Origin: Casuarina equisetifolia
Taxonomy: Eukaryota > Streptophyta > Magnoliopsida > Fagales > Casuarinaceae
Reading direction: 5' to 3'
Length of the DNA stretch: 64,000 bases
NCBI GenBank assembly: GCA_028551475.1
Contig: CM052362.1
Span: forward strand, 9,981,354-10,045,353
Part shown: positions 1-12,083 of the stretch, piece after piece
Layout of the letters: every line of letters begins with the position of its first letter
How positions within the stretch are numbered: position 1 is the stretch's first letter
Translations under genes and position numbers: made by a program
Notes under the pieces: model-generated
What the model saw: the letters and a program-made list of their open reading frames with translations, nothing else
What the model was told of the DNA's origin: nothing
The model's database searches: none

Positions 1-2
1 TG

Positions 3-848
3 GAAGTTAAACTCGACAGAGAACATGAAAAGTTATGGCTATTTCAGGAAAAATATGTAGAGAAGATACTTTAGAGATTTGACATGGACAAGGCAAAAGC
101 AGTAAGTACTCTACTTGCAAGTTATTTTAAGCTGAGTAAGGAGCAGAAGCCTGAAAGTAAGAATGATGTTGAATATATGAAAAAAACACCTTACGCATCT
201 ACGGTTGGTAGCTTGATGTATGTTGTAATAAGCACTAGACCAGATATTACTCATGTAGTTAGAGTAGTTAGTTGTTTTCTTTTAGATCTTGATAAAATAC
301 ATTGGGAAGCTATGAAGTGGATACTCAGGTACCTTAAAAGAACTCCTAAGTTGTGTTTGTATTTTGGTAATGATGAACCTATATTGGTTGGATACATAGA
401 TGCAGATATGGCTAGTGACCATGATGGGAGGAGATCTACAACAAGGTACATGCTTACCTTCATAGGGAGAGCAATTTCATGACAGTCTAGGCTACAAGAT
501 TGTGTTGCTTTGTCTACAACAGAAGCAGAGTATATAGCAATCACTGAGGGTGGAAAGGAAGTTTTGTGGATAAAGACGTTTCTTCAAGAACTTGGTATAA
601 AACAAAGGATGGTTATCCTTTACAGTGACAACCAAAGCTCCATCCGCCTCAGTAAGAACACGTCATCTCATTCAAGGTCTAAGCACATTGATGTCAGATA
701 TCATTGGAATAGAGATGTATTAGAATCCAAGCAGTTAGATCTTGTGAAGATTCACATTGATGATAATGGAGCAGATATGTTGATGAAGCCGCTGACAAGA
801 GACAAGCTAGAGACTTGTCAGCGGGTTGTTGGAATGGACTCTAACTAA
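3..848 (+). pseudogene. Copia pol 3' end (reverse transcriptase tail and RNase H), Tork/Tnt1-like
   Basis: One reading frame runs from base 3 to the stop at 846-848 and encodes the end of a Copia polyprotein: the RT tail, then RNase H. Visible signatures are RPDITH, the GRRSTT block, the ALSTTEAEYIA RNase H motif, a DNQSS motif and SKHIDVRYHW, a set typical of the Tork/Tnt1 lineage. Two in-frame stops break it: TAG at 72-74, and TGA at 480-482 where relatives carry Trp before QS. The 5' part of the element lies outside the window. The downstream LTR at 926 confirms orientation. It is a dead copy. Confidence 0.9.
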
Positions 849-925
849 AGTCAAGTTTAGGGAGCAATGTTCTTTCTCTTATAATGCAGGGATGTTGCAC
901 TAATGTTACTCCAAAAGGAGAAAAT

Positions 926-1310
926 TGTTAGGTTTGGAATAAATTAGTAAGGGTAATTATGTAACTACCATGTTTATGTTGTGGGTAGTTTATAAGGTTT
1001 TCTAGTCTTATTCTATTTAAGTCTCCTAGTCCTATTCTATTTGGGTTTCCTTGGTACTTGTATAAAAAGAAACACTATGGGGAAACCTAGGTATGAGGTT
1101 GAGAGAGATTGAAAGAAAATAGAGGTTTTCTGTAAGCACTATAAGCCTTCTTCATCATAGTAAAGAATTGCTCCTTAGGCCAAGGACTTAGGGATTATCC
1201 CGAACCTCGTAATTTCTGTGTGTTCTTTACTTGACTACTATTCTCTTTGTGTGTGCAGTGAGATCCTAAGAGATTCCGTGAGTTTAGATTCACGAGTTTG
1301 TTTTCTAACA
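926..1310 (+). repeat. 3' LTR of the left-edge Copia element
   Basis: The 385-bp LTR has perfect short terminal inverted repeats (TGTTAG at 926, CTAACA ending at 1310). It is preceded by a purine-rich tract (about 912-925) that serves as polypurine tract. A TATA box (tataaaaag) lies at 1061, so the transcript would start inside the LTR. The partner LTR and target duplication are outside the window; the candidate 3' copy of the duplication would be tgtca at 1311-1315. Confidence 0.85.
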
Positions 1311-2249
1311 TGTCACACATAGGGTCATTGGCATTTAGCGTTGAGCGATTGGAGCTACTGATTTATGCCACAATTTAATTGAATATTCTATTGGAGCTAT
1401 TGATTTATTCCACAGTTTAATTGAATATTCCATCTGCATAATGTTGACATCTTATACATCAGGCACTTATGTGCTATTGGCTGATCACTCGGGACTTCCT
1501 CCTGTGGTTGTTGCATGTTGTTGCACCTTCTCGTCGGGTCGTTATTCTTTTACTATTTGTTCATGTCTAGAGTACTTGATAATCAAACTTAATGGCTTGA
1601 ATAATCCTGGTAGAGTGTGTAACATTCAAAAGAGCCGAACGTTTGATAAAGCCAGCTAGCCATCATTCTTGTAACTAAAAGAAGCAAGAGATAGATTATT
1701 AGACCACAAATACTATTATAATCACAAACTTCAATTCTTTCTTTTTTCTTGTTTAACATATGTAATGAACAGGAAATGGGCTTATGATAAGATCTTACTA
1801 TGTATCAAATCTATTAAGTCTCAACAAGAAATATAAAAATTTGAAAAATAGTTTATAAAAAAAAAAGATCTTCTACATAATGTTTCAAGGTTTCAAATTG
1901 GATGAATCATTTTTTTTTTATAATTTCTAACATAGTATAAAGCTAATTTTTCCCCATGAATATAAGCAAGTTTAAAGTTCATGCAAAAACTAGCACCATG
2001 AAACAATTTAAATTAAACTATTATGATGAGTGGGTGTGTTGATGGTGTAAATGTTCAGTTTCACATTATTAAAGAATCTATTAAAACTCAAGTTAGATAT
2101 CTCCCATTCCTTTACTCGCAAACAAAAATCTTTGTAAGAAATATTATAGTTTGGGATGAGAGCAATTAAATAGGAGAAATATAAAAGTTTGAAAAATAGT
2201 TTATAAAAAAATAGATTTTATCACTTAATATTTTAAGGTTTTAAGTTAA
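1311..2249. other. Gene-free AT-rich spacer with short duplications
   Basis: No gene was recognised. A 42-bp tandem duplication occupies 1349-1390 and 1391-1432 (each unit starts ttggagcta and ends near gaatattc). A looser duplication links about 1815-1935 with about 2165-2254; both share a block around aaaaatagtttataaaaaa. The second copy is interrupted by the Copia element that inserts after 2254. Confidence 0.6.
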
Positions 2250-2254
2250 ATATT

Positions 2255-2530
2255 TGAAGAATTTGATGAACTCTTGTATGTTTGGAACAAAAGCTTGTTT
2301 ACTGATCAAGCAAAACCAAAACTAGTTACAAGAGAAAACAAAGCTGTAGAGAGAAGAACTCTTAATGTGTGGCTATTATGATTTACATGTTAACCTAAGA
2401 GGCTATATATAAACATAAATGAGGCTTATACAAGGGAAACCCTAATATCTCATAATATAGGAAAATATATTGGGCCTTATTCTAGGCGCAATATATGGTA
2501 ACATAAATATAAAATCTTCAACCTTCAACA
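2255..2530 (-). repeat. 3' LTR of Copia element A
   Basis: Partner of 7714-7989. It directly follows the polypurine tract on the minus strand and is flanked by ATATT at 2250-2254. Confidence 0.93.
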
Positions 2531-2537
2531 CCCCCCT

Positions 2538-4055
2538 TCAAGCTGAGGGTCGAAAGAAGTCCAAGACCCTAAGCTTGCTAAGGAGATGATAGTGTTGATT
2601 TGTCCTTAAAGCCTTGGTCAGAATATCTGCAGGTTGGTCACCACTCCCAACATGTGCTATGCTAATTAAACCATGACGTATTTTTTTTTGAATAAAATGA
2701 CAAGAAACATCTATATGCTTGGTCTTCTGATGAAAGACTGGGTTTTCTGCCAATTTTTACGCTGCTTCATTATCACAATATAACAATACTGGTTGTGAAA
2801 CATTAATTCCCATATCTTTTAATAGACCAACCACCCAAACGATCTCACAAGTAGTGGTTGTCATGGCCCTATATTCAACCTCTATTGAAGAAAGAGTCAC
2901 AACTAGTTACTTTTTACTTTTCCAAGAAATTATTGAATGTCCAAGTGTAAGACAGAAGCCAATAGTGGATCGACGTGTCATAGGGCATTTTGCATAGCTA
3001 GCATCACAGAAAGCTTGCAAGAGAAAATCACCATCTGAAGGAAAGAATAAACCAAGCCCTATTATTCCTTTAAGATACTTGACAATGCGGAGAGCTGCCT
3101 CCCAATGGGATTGCTTGGGAGCATGCATGAATTGACTTAAGAGGTGTACGAGAAAAGCAATGTTAGGGCGTGTCATATCAAGATAATTCAGCTTACCAAT
3201 CAATTGTTGATAACTCAAGATGTTCTCAAATGGTGGATCATCTATTTGTGGACGAACTTGCTCATCATATTTCAAGCTAGTAAATAAGACATTTGTCTCC
3301 ATAGGATTTCCAACAGGCTTTACAGCTGATAGTCCCAATTCAGAGATCAATTCTAAGATATATTTACGTTGACTAAGATGCATGCCATTTGAATCTCGAA
3401 GGATCTCAACTCCAAGAAAATACTTGAGTTCTCCCAAATCCTTGATTCGAAATGTAGAATGAAGATAGGCTTGTAAAGTCTCAATTTCTTGTGTGTCATC
3501 ACCAGTAATTAAGATGTCATCCACATATATGAGCACTAAAACAATATTATTATCTTATCCTTTAGTGAAAAGAGAATAGTCATACAGTGACTGTCGATAG
3601 CCAGCAGATACTAAAGCTTCTGTAAACTTCTCATTCCACTGTCGTGAAGCTTGCTTTAACCCATACAAAGATTTATTCAATCGACATACTTTGGACCCCC
3701 CTTCCAAAGGACTCCCAGGTGGTGGTTTCATATATACTTCCTTATCTAAATCTCCCTGTAGAAATGCATTATGGACATCCATTTGTCGAATAGTCCATTT
3801 ACGTTGTGAAGCAATAGATAATGCACTTCTAACAGTCACAAATTTTACTGTAGGAGAGAAAGTCTCATGATAATCGATGCCTTCTGTCTGACTATAACCT
3901 TTTGCTACTAGACGAGCCTTAAACCTCTCAATACTCCCATCGGCATGATACTTAATCTTGTATACCCATTTACATCCTACGGGTTTTCTTCGTGGTGGTA
4001 GGTCTACCAGTTCCCATGTTCCATTCGATTCTAATGTTTTCATTTCCTGATCCAT
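2538..4055 (-). pseudogene. Reverse transcriptase and RNase H of Copia element A
   Basis: The RT carries the Copia signatures [19 protein letters not shown], the [11 protein letters not shown] block, [12 protein letters not shown] and the catalytic YVDDI. RNase H follows (RRSTIGF, TKHIDV, ADILTKAL). TAA stops at 3555-3557, at 2907-2909 and near 2754 split one otherwise continuous frame into three open stretches. Confidence 0.92.
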
Positions 4056-4064
4056 GGCATCTCG

Positions 4065-5794
4065 TCATCTAGAATCCTTAACTGCCTCATGGTAGAACAA
4101 GGGTTCTATCTCAGGTGAAATGGCTGCTATGAAGTGTTGATGTGGAATGGGTAAATGTGTATAAGATACATAGTCAGATATGGGGTATTGTATGGATGAG
4201 CCAACATTGTTGCAAACATAATCTTGAGTCCATATGGGTGGCCTGGAAATTCTAGTAGATCGTCTAGGAGGTGATGAAAGGACTGTGGGATTATGCATGG
4301 TTGGTGAGAAAGGATCATCCTCTATCTCATCATAACTGAAAACAGGAGGTGATGTAGAAGGAGGATCTATAATCTCCAAGGTAGAATCATTGGGTTGGTT
4401 GCCTGAGATATTGGAAGTGGTAATATCTGGTGTAGTATAAATGGTTGTATCAGGAATGGAATTTGATTGGGTAGGAGAGATTACCTGAGTATCTGAATTA
4501 GGGTTAACTCTGATAACTTGTTGTGCAGGCTCCTCATCTTGAGATGACATCATAGGGAATTCTGAGGAATGGGACCCATTCTTTATGTTTGTAAAAGGGA
4601 AAACATTTTCATGAAAATGAACATCACAACTCACAAAAAATTTCTTTCTTTCAATGTCATAAAGTTTATACCCTTTTTGCCCAAAAGGGTATCCCATAAA
4701 AATGCTAGGAATAGCTCGAGGGGCAAATTTATCTTTATGCCCCACCACTGAAGCATAGCAAAGACAACCGAAGACTCGAAGTCTAGAAAGGTCAGGAGCT
4801 TTCCCATGAATCATCTCATAAGGAGATTTTCCATGTAAGACTGAAGAAGGAATGCGATTGATAATGTGTGTGGCAGTGAGTATACACTCACCCCAAAAAC
4901 ATGTAGGATGTGACTTTGAAATTTTAATGCCCGTGCAACATCTAATAAGTGACGATGTTTACGTTCTACCACACCATTCTGTTGTGGGGTATATACACAT
5001 GAACTTTCATGCATTATACCCCGTGATGAAAACAATTTGTCACATGAGGAATTAAAGAAATCAGTTGCATTATCAAAACGAATGCGTTTGATTCCAATGC
5101 TAAAATGATTTTGAATTGTGTTAAAGAAACGTTCCAAATGTGATACTGTTTCAGTCTTATGTTTCATGAGGAAAGTCCAAGTTCCTCGTGAAAAATCATC
5201 AACAATGGTTAGAAAATATTTCAAACCATCATAATTTGGGGCATGATATGGTCCCCAAATGTCCACATGGATTAAATCAAAAAGATTTTTGACATTCTCA
5301 GTGCGAACAGTGAATGAATCACGTGTTTTCTTAGCAAGAGGGCAAACTGAGCAATGGAAATCAGAAGACGGAAAATCTTTGAAATCATTCAAAAATTTAA
5401 ATTTAGATAAAGACATGTGACCAAGTCTTGAATGCCATAAATGAAAATTAAGGTCATTACATGCTGAAGTAATTGAAAGGGCCGGTGCAGTACCAGAAAA
5501 TTTGCTAACATGCTTATTCCTAGGATGCAAGAAAAAATAAAGTCCATGTCGCATTCTACCAATTCCCTTGACATCACCCGTCGAGAGGTCCTGAAACACA
5601 CACAAATCAGCATAGAAAACTACTAAACAGTTATTCTCAGCAGTGAATTTAGCTACGGACAACAAATTATATTTGAAATCACGTGAATAAAGAACGGTAT
5701 GTAATTTTAAACCGTCAACTAGGGTTATGGAACCAGTGTGGGTGACTTGGGTTAATTCCCCATTTGGCAGTTTAACAGATTTAGACTTAGTCAT
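4065..5794 (-). pseudogene. Protease end and integrase of Copia element A
   Basis: This carries the gag-pre-integrase HHCC finger (WHSRLGH ... CSVCPLAKK), then the integrase core with the DIWGPY aspartate, a second aspartate in RFDNATDF (usually SDNGTEF), and the glutamate in PQQNGVVERKH. The integrase C-terminal region (RVFGCLCYA, FMGYPFGQKGYKLYD) continues in another frame from 4814. A one-base indel near 4905 causes the shift. A TGA at 4065-4067 then interrupts the join to RT. It is non-functional as it stands. Confidence 0.9.
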
Positions 5795-5812
5795 GCATTT
5801 AACAGGAAATTC

Positions 5813-7162
5813 TTAGCAATTAAAATCAGCAGTAATATGATCACTGGCCCCACTATCTATAATCCAAATGTAAGGAAAAGATTCTGAAATACCTGCTCCA
5901 TTAGCATGAGAGGTCCTACCATAGTCTTCCTTGATCAAATGGATAATGCGCTCATACTGCTCTGGTGTAAAAGTGCAATGACTAGGCTCAACAGTGGCCA
6001 AATTGATAGTAGAATTACTAGTAAAATTCTTGTGACCTGGGGGATAGCCATTAAGCTTGTAACAAGCTTTCTGCTTATGTCCAAAAAGCTGACAATGCTC
6101 ACATTGTGGTCCTTTAAGACGATAACAACTTTCCTTGTGGTGCTCCTTTCGTCCACAATGCTCACATTTGGGTTTGCCAGAAACCCTAGATGATGTATCA
6201 TTTTGCCTTACTTTGAGCGAAAACGATGTGTCATTTTTGTTATGCAAAGGTGTTGTCCCAGTTGATCGCTTAGGCCTTGGTGTTGCAACAAGTGGCTCAA
6301 ATGCGGACCAGCTTGTTGCGTCGGTCCCATATGTCGACGTAAAAGCCTGAGAATCACCAATCGTCTTCTCTGGACCTCCATACCGGTATTTGACATTGTT
6401 GGCGATGGAGTAAGCTTGCAAAACGTCAGGAAGTGGCCTCATGAGCAAAATCTGGTCTCTAAGATGAGAAAAGCAATCATCTAGTCCTTTCAAGAATTGA
6501 TAAAACTTCATGCGTTCTTGATGAAGTTTCCAATCGTCAGTTTTGGACATTTTCGGTGAATCCAGAGCCATCAATGCTGCATACTCATCCCATAGTGCTA
6601 TCAAGCGATGAAAATAAGAAGCAATTGATCCACCCGATTGCTTCGTGGAGCTTAATTCATTCAAAAGGTCATAGATTCGGGTCAGGTCGACCTAGCTGTA
6701 ACGAGTACAGAGCTCCTTCTAGAGATCAGCAGCACTAACTGTGTAGATTAAGCCCTCATGGAGTTACCCAAATAGCGAGTTAAGGATCCAAGAAAGACAA
6801 ATTGCATTACAACGCTCCCAGATAGGCAAATAAGGTGAATTTTCAGCCGGAGCAAGGTATTTGCCATCCACAAATACCAACTTGTTCTTAGAGAGAAGAG
6901 TAAGTTTCATAGCACGACTCCAAACAGCATAATTACTAGAGCCATTGAGTTTAAAACCAACCAAAGGAGCTCCACTAGTATCACCAGGTGGTAGATATAG
7001 GGGATCATTCGGGTCTGTGATGATCGGAATTGGGGAAACATAACCCTCATGATGATCCGATTTAGAACCTGATTGATTCCCCTTTTCTTGGTGAGTTTTT
7101 CGAGCATGAGGAGCAACATATGGAGTAACTAGTGGTTGAAGAGGATCTGACTTAGTAGCCAT
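5813..7162 (-). pseudogene. gag and protease start of Copia element A
   Basis: The frame opens with MATKSDPLQP at 7162. The gag core (FKLNGSSNYAVWSRAM, a UBN2/retrotran-gag type) is followed by two CCHC knuckles, CEHCGRKEHHKESC and CEHCQLFGHKQKAC (both C-x2-C-x4-H-x4-C), and then the aspartic-protease motif DSGASDH. Stops interrupt the frame at 6764-6766 (TAA), 6719-6721 (TAG), 6692-6694 (TAG) and 5813-5815 (TAA). The frame is otherwise continuous, and the three gag stops fall where CAA, TGG and CAG would fit, consistent with deamination-type decay. Confidence 0.9.
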
Positions 7163-7713
7163 GATGAAACCAAAGAAGTCTCCAAACTACTCGTACTAGG
7201 AAATATCCAAGAGAAAAACAAATATTTGACAAAGTATCCAAACCACAACAACAAACCAAAATAGTCACAAAGTGCGGAAGCAAGGAGGAAAAAATACCAA
7301 AGATCGTGTGGCTGCTTGGTGTAGTCGACAAAGTCAAATTTGTTTGATCCAGTGTAGTGCCGAAGAGACAGAAAACCCACAAAGCAAAAGACAAAACTAG
7401 GCGGCGGCAAAGTGTACCCTTTTGGAGAGAGAAAACCAAGTGTACTTTTTTTTTTTGGAGAAAGTCAATCCCGCACCTTTTGCTTTATTGTGGAGAGAGA
7501 AAACCAAGTGCACCTTTTCTTGAAATCGGAGAGAGAAAAGGTATGAAGAAAAATAAAGGCAGCCAAGTCTTCACTCATGGCACCCTTCTCTTTAGTTCGG
7601 AGAGAGAAAGCCGTATAACAAAGACAAAGCACTAGAAATCCAAAATTGTCTGCTCGGCACCGTGAACAAAAACTAACCAAAGAATCCAACAAAATCGTTG
7701 GCTCTCGATATCA

Positions 7714-7989
7714 TGAAGAATTTGATGAACTCTTGTATGTTTGGAACAAAAGCTTGTTTACTGATTAAGCAAAACCAAAACTAGTTACAAGAGAAAACAA
7801 AGCCGTAGAAAGAAGAACTCTTAATGTGCGGCTATTATGATTTACATGTTAACCTAAGAGGCTATATATAAACATAAATGAAGCTTATACAAGGGAAACC
7901 CTAATATCTCATAATATAAAAAAATATATTGGGCCTTATTCTAGGCGCAATATATGGTAACATAAATATAAAATCTTCAACCTTCAACA
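7714..7989 (-). repeat. 5' LTR of Copia element A
   Basis: It begins TGTTGAAG and ends CTTCA on the minus strand and is 276 bp long, the same as its partner at 2255-2530. The TATA-like tttatatatag lies within it. It differs from the partner by seven substitutions, all transitions. It directly abuts the ATATT duplication at 7990. Confidence 0.93.
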
Positions 7990-7994
7990 ATATT

Positions 7995-9490
7995 AATTAT
8001 GCTCTATAATTTTGAACAAAATACAAAATTCAAAAAAAAAAAAAGTTTCGGGGAGTCAAAGAAAATATTTTCTATGAGAGATAAAAGTGGTCCATCTAGA
8101 TAAATCATGGAAGCAAATATTTGTATCTTGTTACAGCCTTTATAATTTTCCCAAATGAATTAAAAGATAACAATGTGGTTAATATTGTTGAAAATAGTAT
8201 TATGGACGATTCGACCTCTATCTTCACAAAGCAATCATAAAAAATGTTGAAACGTAGGAAGAAGGAAAGAAACAGCTTATGTAAAGAAAGTGTCGATCTA
8301 CTGACCAGCCCTCAAAAGAATAAACGGCTCTGTTGTTTCCCCATTCTTTAAATGAAGGTGCCTATCGAGTATTTCGAGTATTGAAAGCGACGGGAATGAT
8401 GAGTTGTTTTCCCTAAACCGGCGGTCCTTAATTGTTCGAGTGGTTCGGCGACTCCTGTTGACCTGAAGCATCACGGACAGAGTATCCCACGTCACAAATG
8501 ATTCCAATTTGTCAGAGAACCGGGGGAGGTCCTTCCTTGTGTAAGCTTCCCGGACTCTGTATACGACAAACAATCTAGCCGCCAGGGACGACCCAAGTCT
8601 ACAAACACAAGTCAAGAAGCAAAAGTGCCGACCAAATGAGGCTAGCTACACCGAATAGGGTGACGTCACTGCTGATGACGCCTTTTAAATCTAATACTGG
8701 GGTGTAAGCTATCTTATCTGTAAGCTATCTCCTTCCTCGAACCTTCCTAGGAAGGTAACTCTGAAACGTAAGTATCATTCCACCTCAGGTCAGGTGTCGA
8801 GTACCCTTTTGGTTCATGCCTAATTCGTAATTCCATGTCAAGGAGGACTGGAAATCGGCGCGATCATTCCAGTGCTAATCCCAGATACAAAGTATCAAGA
8901 CTTGAAAGTAATGGCTTATCTGTCATCCACTACATCCGTTTCCTTGTCTAAAAGAATAAATTTGTAAAGTCTCTTGTAAATTGTGTTCCACATTTCAAAA
9001 AATAACTTCTTCTGTTCGAGCTTTTGATGTTAATTTATATTAATTGGCAGCATCTTGCCAAACAGTCTTAACAACCATTAACTATAACCATTATATATAT
9101 ATATATATATATATATATAACGCGTAAGGTAATTACAACCATGCTTTTATGGTTAAAGTGAACTCGTGTTCGTTTACTGTTTAAAGCATTAATAATTTTC
9201 CCAAAGGCTGCCAAAGCTAATAGCGTTTATAATTCCGGCAAAGCAAGCACAAACAATAAAGAAAGGTAGGAAGAAGCACGACGCAAAGACTATTGTGGTA
9301 TTAGAAGGAGCAGATGGTCTCATACTTTAAATGTCCCATAGCAGGGAATTCAAAGAACATGGACTTTCAGTGGGGACCACGTGGCCGACACTGATAACGT
9401 TGAGAGGGGAAGCCTTCAAAGACCGACCAATAATTTCACCCCAGAAGATACGTGCGTGGAACGGGAAGTCTGTTTTGTTTATTGACAAAC
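7995..9490. other. Gene-free spacer with a GC-richer block of unknown origin
   Basis: The spacer is AT-rich except for about 8290-8900, which is clearly less AT-rich. That block holds a TGACGTCA palindrome at 8661-8668, another TGACG at about 8675, and a duplicated gtaagctatct at about 8706 and 8722. An open frame on the minus strand (8298-8615, 105 codons) resembles nothing I know. A (TA)n microsatellite lies at 9092-9119. The block could be a solo LTR or an old promoter fragment, but I could not find its ends. Confidence 0.4.
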
Positions 9491-9493
9491 AGC

Positions 9494-9733
9494 TATAAAA
9501 GGCAGACACATCAGTGGTAAAAGAGAGAGAGAGTGACAGAGAGAAGCATCGCCAATTTCTTCATAATCAGTGTTCGGTTGTTTGAGACCTAGAAGGAAGA
9601 TCTTCGCTTGAGAGAGAGAGATAGAAAGGGATCGAAGCAGCTCCTTTTCGTTCTCTTGTTTGAGACCTAGACAGGAATCAGCCTTTCTTTTTCAGATTAA
9701 GCTCCAAGGTCCTTGTGAAGTATATTCCAAAAG
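9494..9733 (+). promoter_or_regulatory. Probable promoter and non-coding first exon of the SEO-like gene
   Basis: A TATA box (ctataaaagg) lies at 9493-9502. About 30 bp downstream begins a GA-rich stretch typical of plant 5' UTRs, ending at a good splice donor (aaaag|gtaaat, GT at 9734). The next acceptor in a sensible place is gcag at 10601-10604, giving an 871-bp leader intron. That intron contains a 23-bp exact direct repeat at 10031-10053 and 10143-10165. The assignment to the downstream gene is inference from spacing and splice signals. Confidence 0.5.
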
Positions 9734-10546
9734 GTAAATGCCTTCTGTGCTCTATACCTATGGCTTATTTTAGTCTTCATAAATTTTGGGTTTATTTCTT
9801 TGAAGATTAGAACATCACCATAATGGTTGAAAGAGATTGACTCCAAGTTCCTCTACCCTTTTAAGTAGTACAATTCACCTGGCATCTTGCGATAGCAATA
9901 GCCTTCATTCTTATAATAATTGAAGTAGCTAAGCGCTTGGTCTGCCTCCCCCAACAACCCCAAACCCCAAAGAACGCACACAAAAAAGAAAAAGGCCCGC
10001 GGCGGGGTTGTGGGGGGTTGCAGAAATTCACTGTTACCTAGTGGAAGACGTAGGTATATATGTCAGACAATCCAAACCCCTCTTAAATCCACTTTAACGG
10101 GTGTTTAAAGACACTTTGACAAGCTTCAATCTATGGCACAAACTGTTACCTAGTGGAAGACGTAGCCAACCTACATCACTTAGGTAAACCTATCTTAATT
10201 TGAAAAAACAAATGCTTCATTCTAGAATTCCTTGGTTCGTGAACAATATAGAAGCTAATGGTGAATTAATTATTATTATTATTTTGGTTTCATTTCACTG
10301 ATAACAGTTTTCCTTACTATGTTATTCCGAAAGTTTCACGTGTCTTTTAATGCTTTTTTTTTTTGTATATTCCTTTTTATTAATCATTCTAGAAAAATAA
10401 TTGAATGACTTCTAGTAAGATGTTATATATCAATATAGAATATAGGCATACGATGATGGCTTTTTCATCCAATAAAAACTTAACGGCAACCTGTCTCCAT
10501 TACCCACCAAGGTCAGCGACAACCTCAGGGATAACACATAAGAAGC

Positions 10547-12083
10547 TGCAATATAATGGCCTGACAATGCACAAACGCTAACCAAAGATCTTCGTCCAAT
10601 GCAGAGAAAATGGTGTCTTTGAAGGAGCTGATTTCAGACGGGGAGGTTTATCCGTGGCTTTATGACGGTTCCACCAAGAAATGGGTTAGCTTTGGAAACG
10701 CAAACGGGCAAACTTGTCCCAGAATTTCGTTTCTCGCCTTTTTTTAAGAGTTGACTTGATTATTCACAACTGTGTTGCAGGCAACTTTCGAAAAATCTGC
10801 GGACGATAAGCATGTCGTGTTGTTCGTTTCAAACCTGGATATCAACAAAAACATATTGTCGAAAATGAAGGCAATTTATGAAGGAACAGTGATGACAGAC
10901 GCGGTCACGATATGGCTCCCAATCGTGAAGTGGACTGACGAGCGGGAAAGGAACTTCCTCCAGTTGCGGAACTGCATGCCATGGTACACAGTGTGGTACT
11001 TTTCACAACTAGCAGGCCTCAAATACATCATGGAGGAGTGGAACTTTGTCGGCACCCCTCTTGTAGTGGTGATGAACCCACAAGGGTGTGTGCTAAGCAA
11101 ACACGGACTCGACCAATTGCCCAAATTTTTGGACTTAGTGGATGGAGGTGGACCTATATTGGTCCCTTGCTTTCATTCTTTTCATTTTTTCTTCATTGCA
11201 TCTTCCCCTAAGTTCTTGTTTACTGCACTTGCATTGTATGTTAATAACAGAATGTCGCTGCCTATGCAATATAATGGCTTTAAAATGGGCGAAAGCTGAC
11301 CAAAGCTTCATGTTCACTGCAGAAAAAGCTGTGGCTTGTAGAACCAAGGAACTTTTACAAAGGCCTTCCGGAAAAATCACGGATGTTTTGAAGAGGTTGT
11401 TCCGCAAGGATACTCTGTGGCTTCTTGATGGCGGTTCTAACAACAAAAAGGTCAGCCTGCAAAGGAAACCCACAAACTTGTTTTACATTGCCTTTCCCAC
11501 TTTTGCACGGCCTAAAATTGCAGCTCATCTATGGTTAAGATATTATATTTTTCTAGAGATATGCAAATTATCAATACTAGACTATAGTCACTGCTACATC
11601 CCTTTCCTAGCTACAAATTGAACATCATGGTACGTTGTTCCAAAAACGTGTAGTAGTCTTGCGATGAACATTTTATTTTAACAGTTGATTGTATTGCGGA
11701 AACAGGATAAGATCAGCAGTCTAAAAGGCAAGTATGTTCTATTGTTCATTTCGTGCCTGGATATGGAGTACTATGCTATCGAGCAAATTAAGGCAGTTTA
11801 TGTCGGAATAGCGAAGGACCGGGTCAAAATGGTATTGATCCCAGTGGGAAGCGAGAGGACCGAAGAGCTGCCGCAGAAGCTGATGGAGTTGCAGTCTGAC
11901 ATAAGGTGCTACACGGTGCAGGGCCATCTACCAGAGCAGGGCATCAATTTCATTCGGGACCACTGGTACTTCCAAAGTTCGCCGGTTGTGGTAATGATGA
12001 ACCCACAAGGGGAAGTTCTAAGCAAATACAAATTCAATCTGGAACCTATAGTGCCCCTGGCCCTACAGCAGCCATCCCCAAAC
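10547..12083 (+). repeat. Tandem genomic duplication inside the SEO-like gene
   Basis: The block starting at 10547 is repeated from 11265. Both copies begin with the same 14-mer tgcaatataatggc (10547-10560 and 11265-11278). The splice acceptors preceding the module also lie exactly 718 bp apart (exon starts 10605 and 11323). Each copy then has a short exon, an intron (96 bp and 234 bp) and a long thioredoxin-like exon (367 and 399 nt). The duplication therefore included introns and was not retrotransposed. Confidence 0.8.

Larger units (their letters stand above)
2255..7989 (-). mobile_element. Copia element A, nearly full length, inactive
   Basis: A 5,735-bp element bounded by two 276-bp LTRs. 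A perfect 5-bp target duplication ATATT sits at 2250-2254 and 7990-7994. On the minus strand the order is 5' LTR, primer-binding site (TGATATCGAGAGCC next to the LTR, a degenerate match to the initiator-Met tRNA type), gag, protease, integrase, RT, RNase H, polypurine tract (GAAGGGGGG at about 2531-2539), 3' LTR. The domain order with integrase before RT defines Copia. About eight in-frame stops and one frameshift (near 4905) kill it. The LTRs differ at only 7 of 276 sites by eye, so the insertion is young. Confidence 0.95.
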
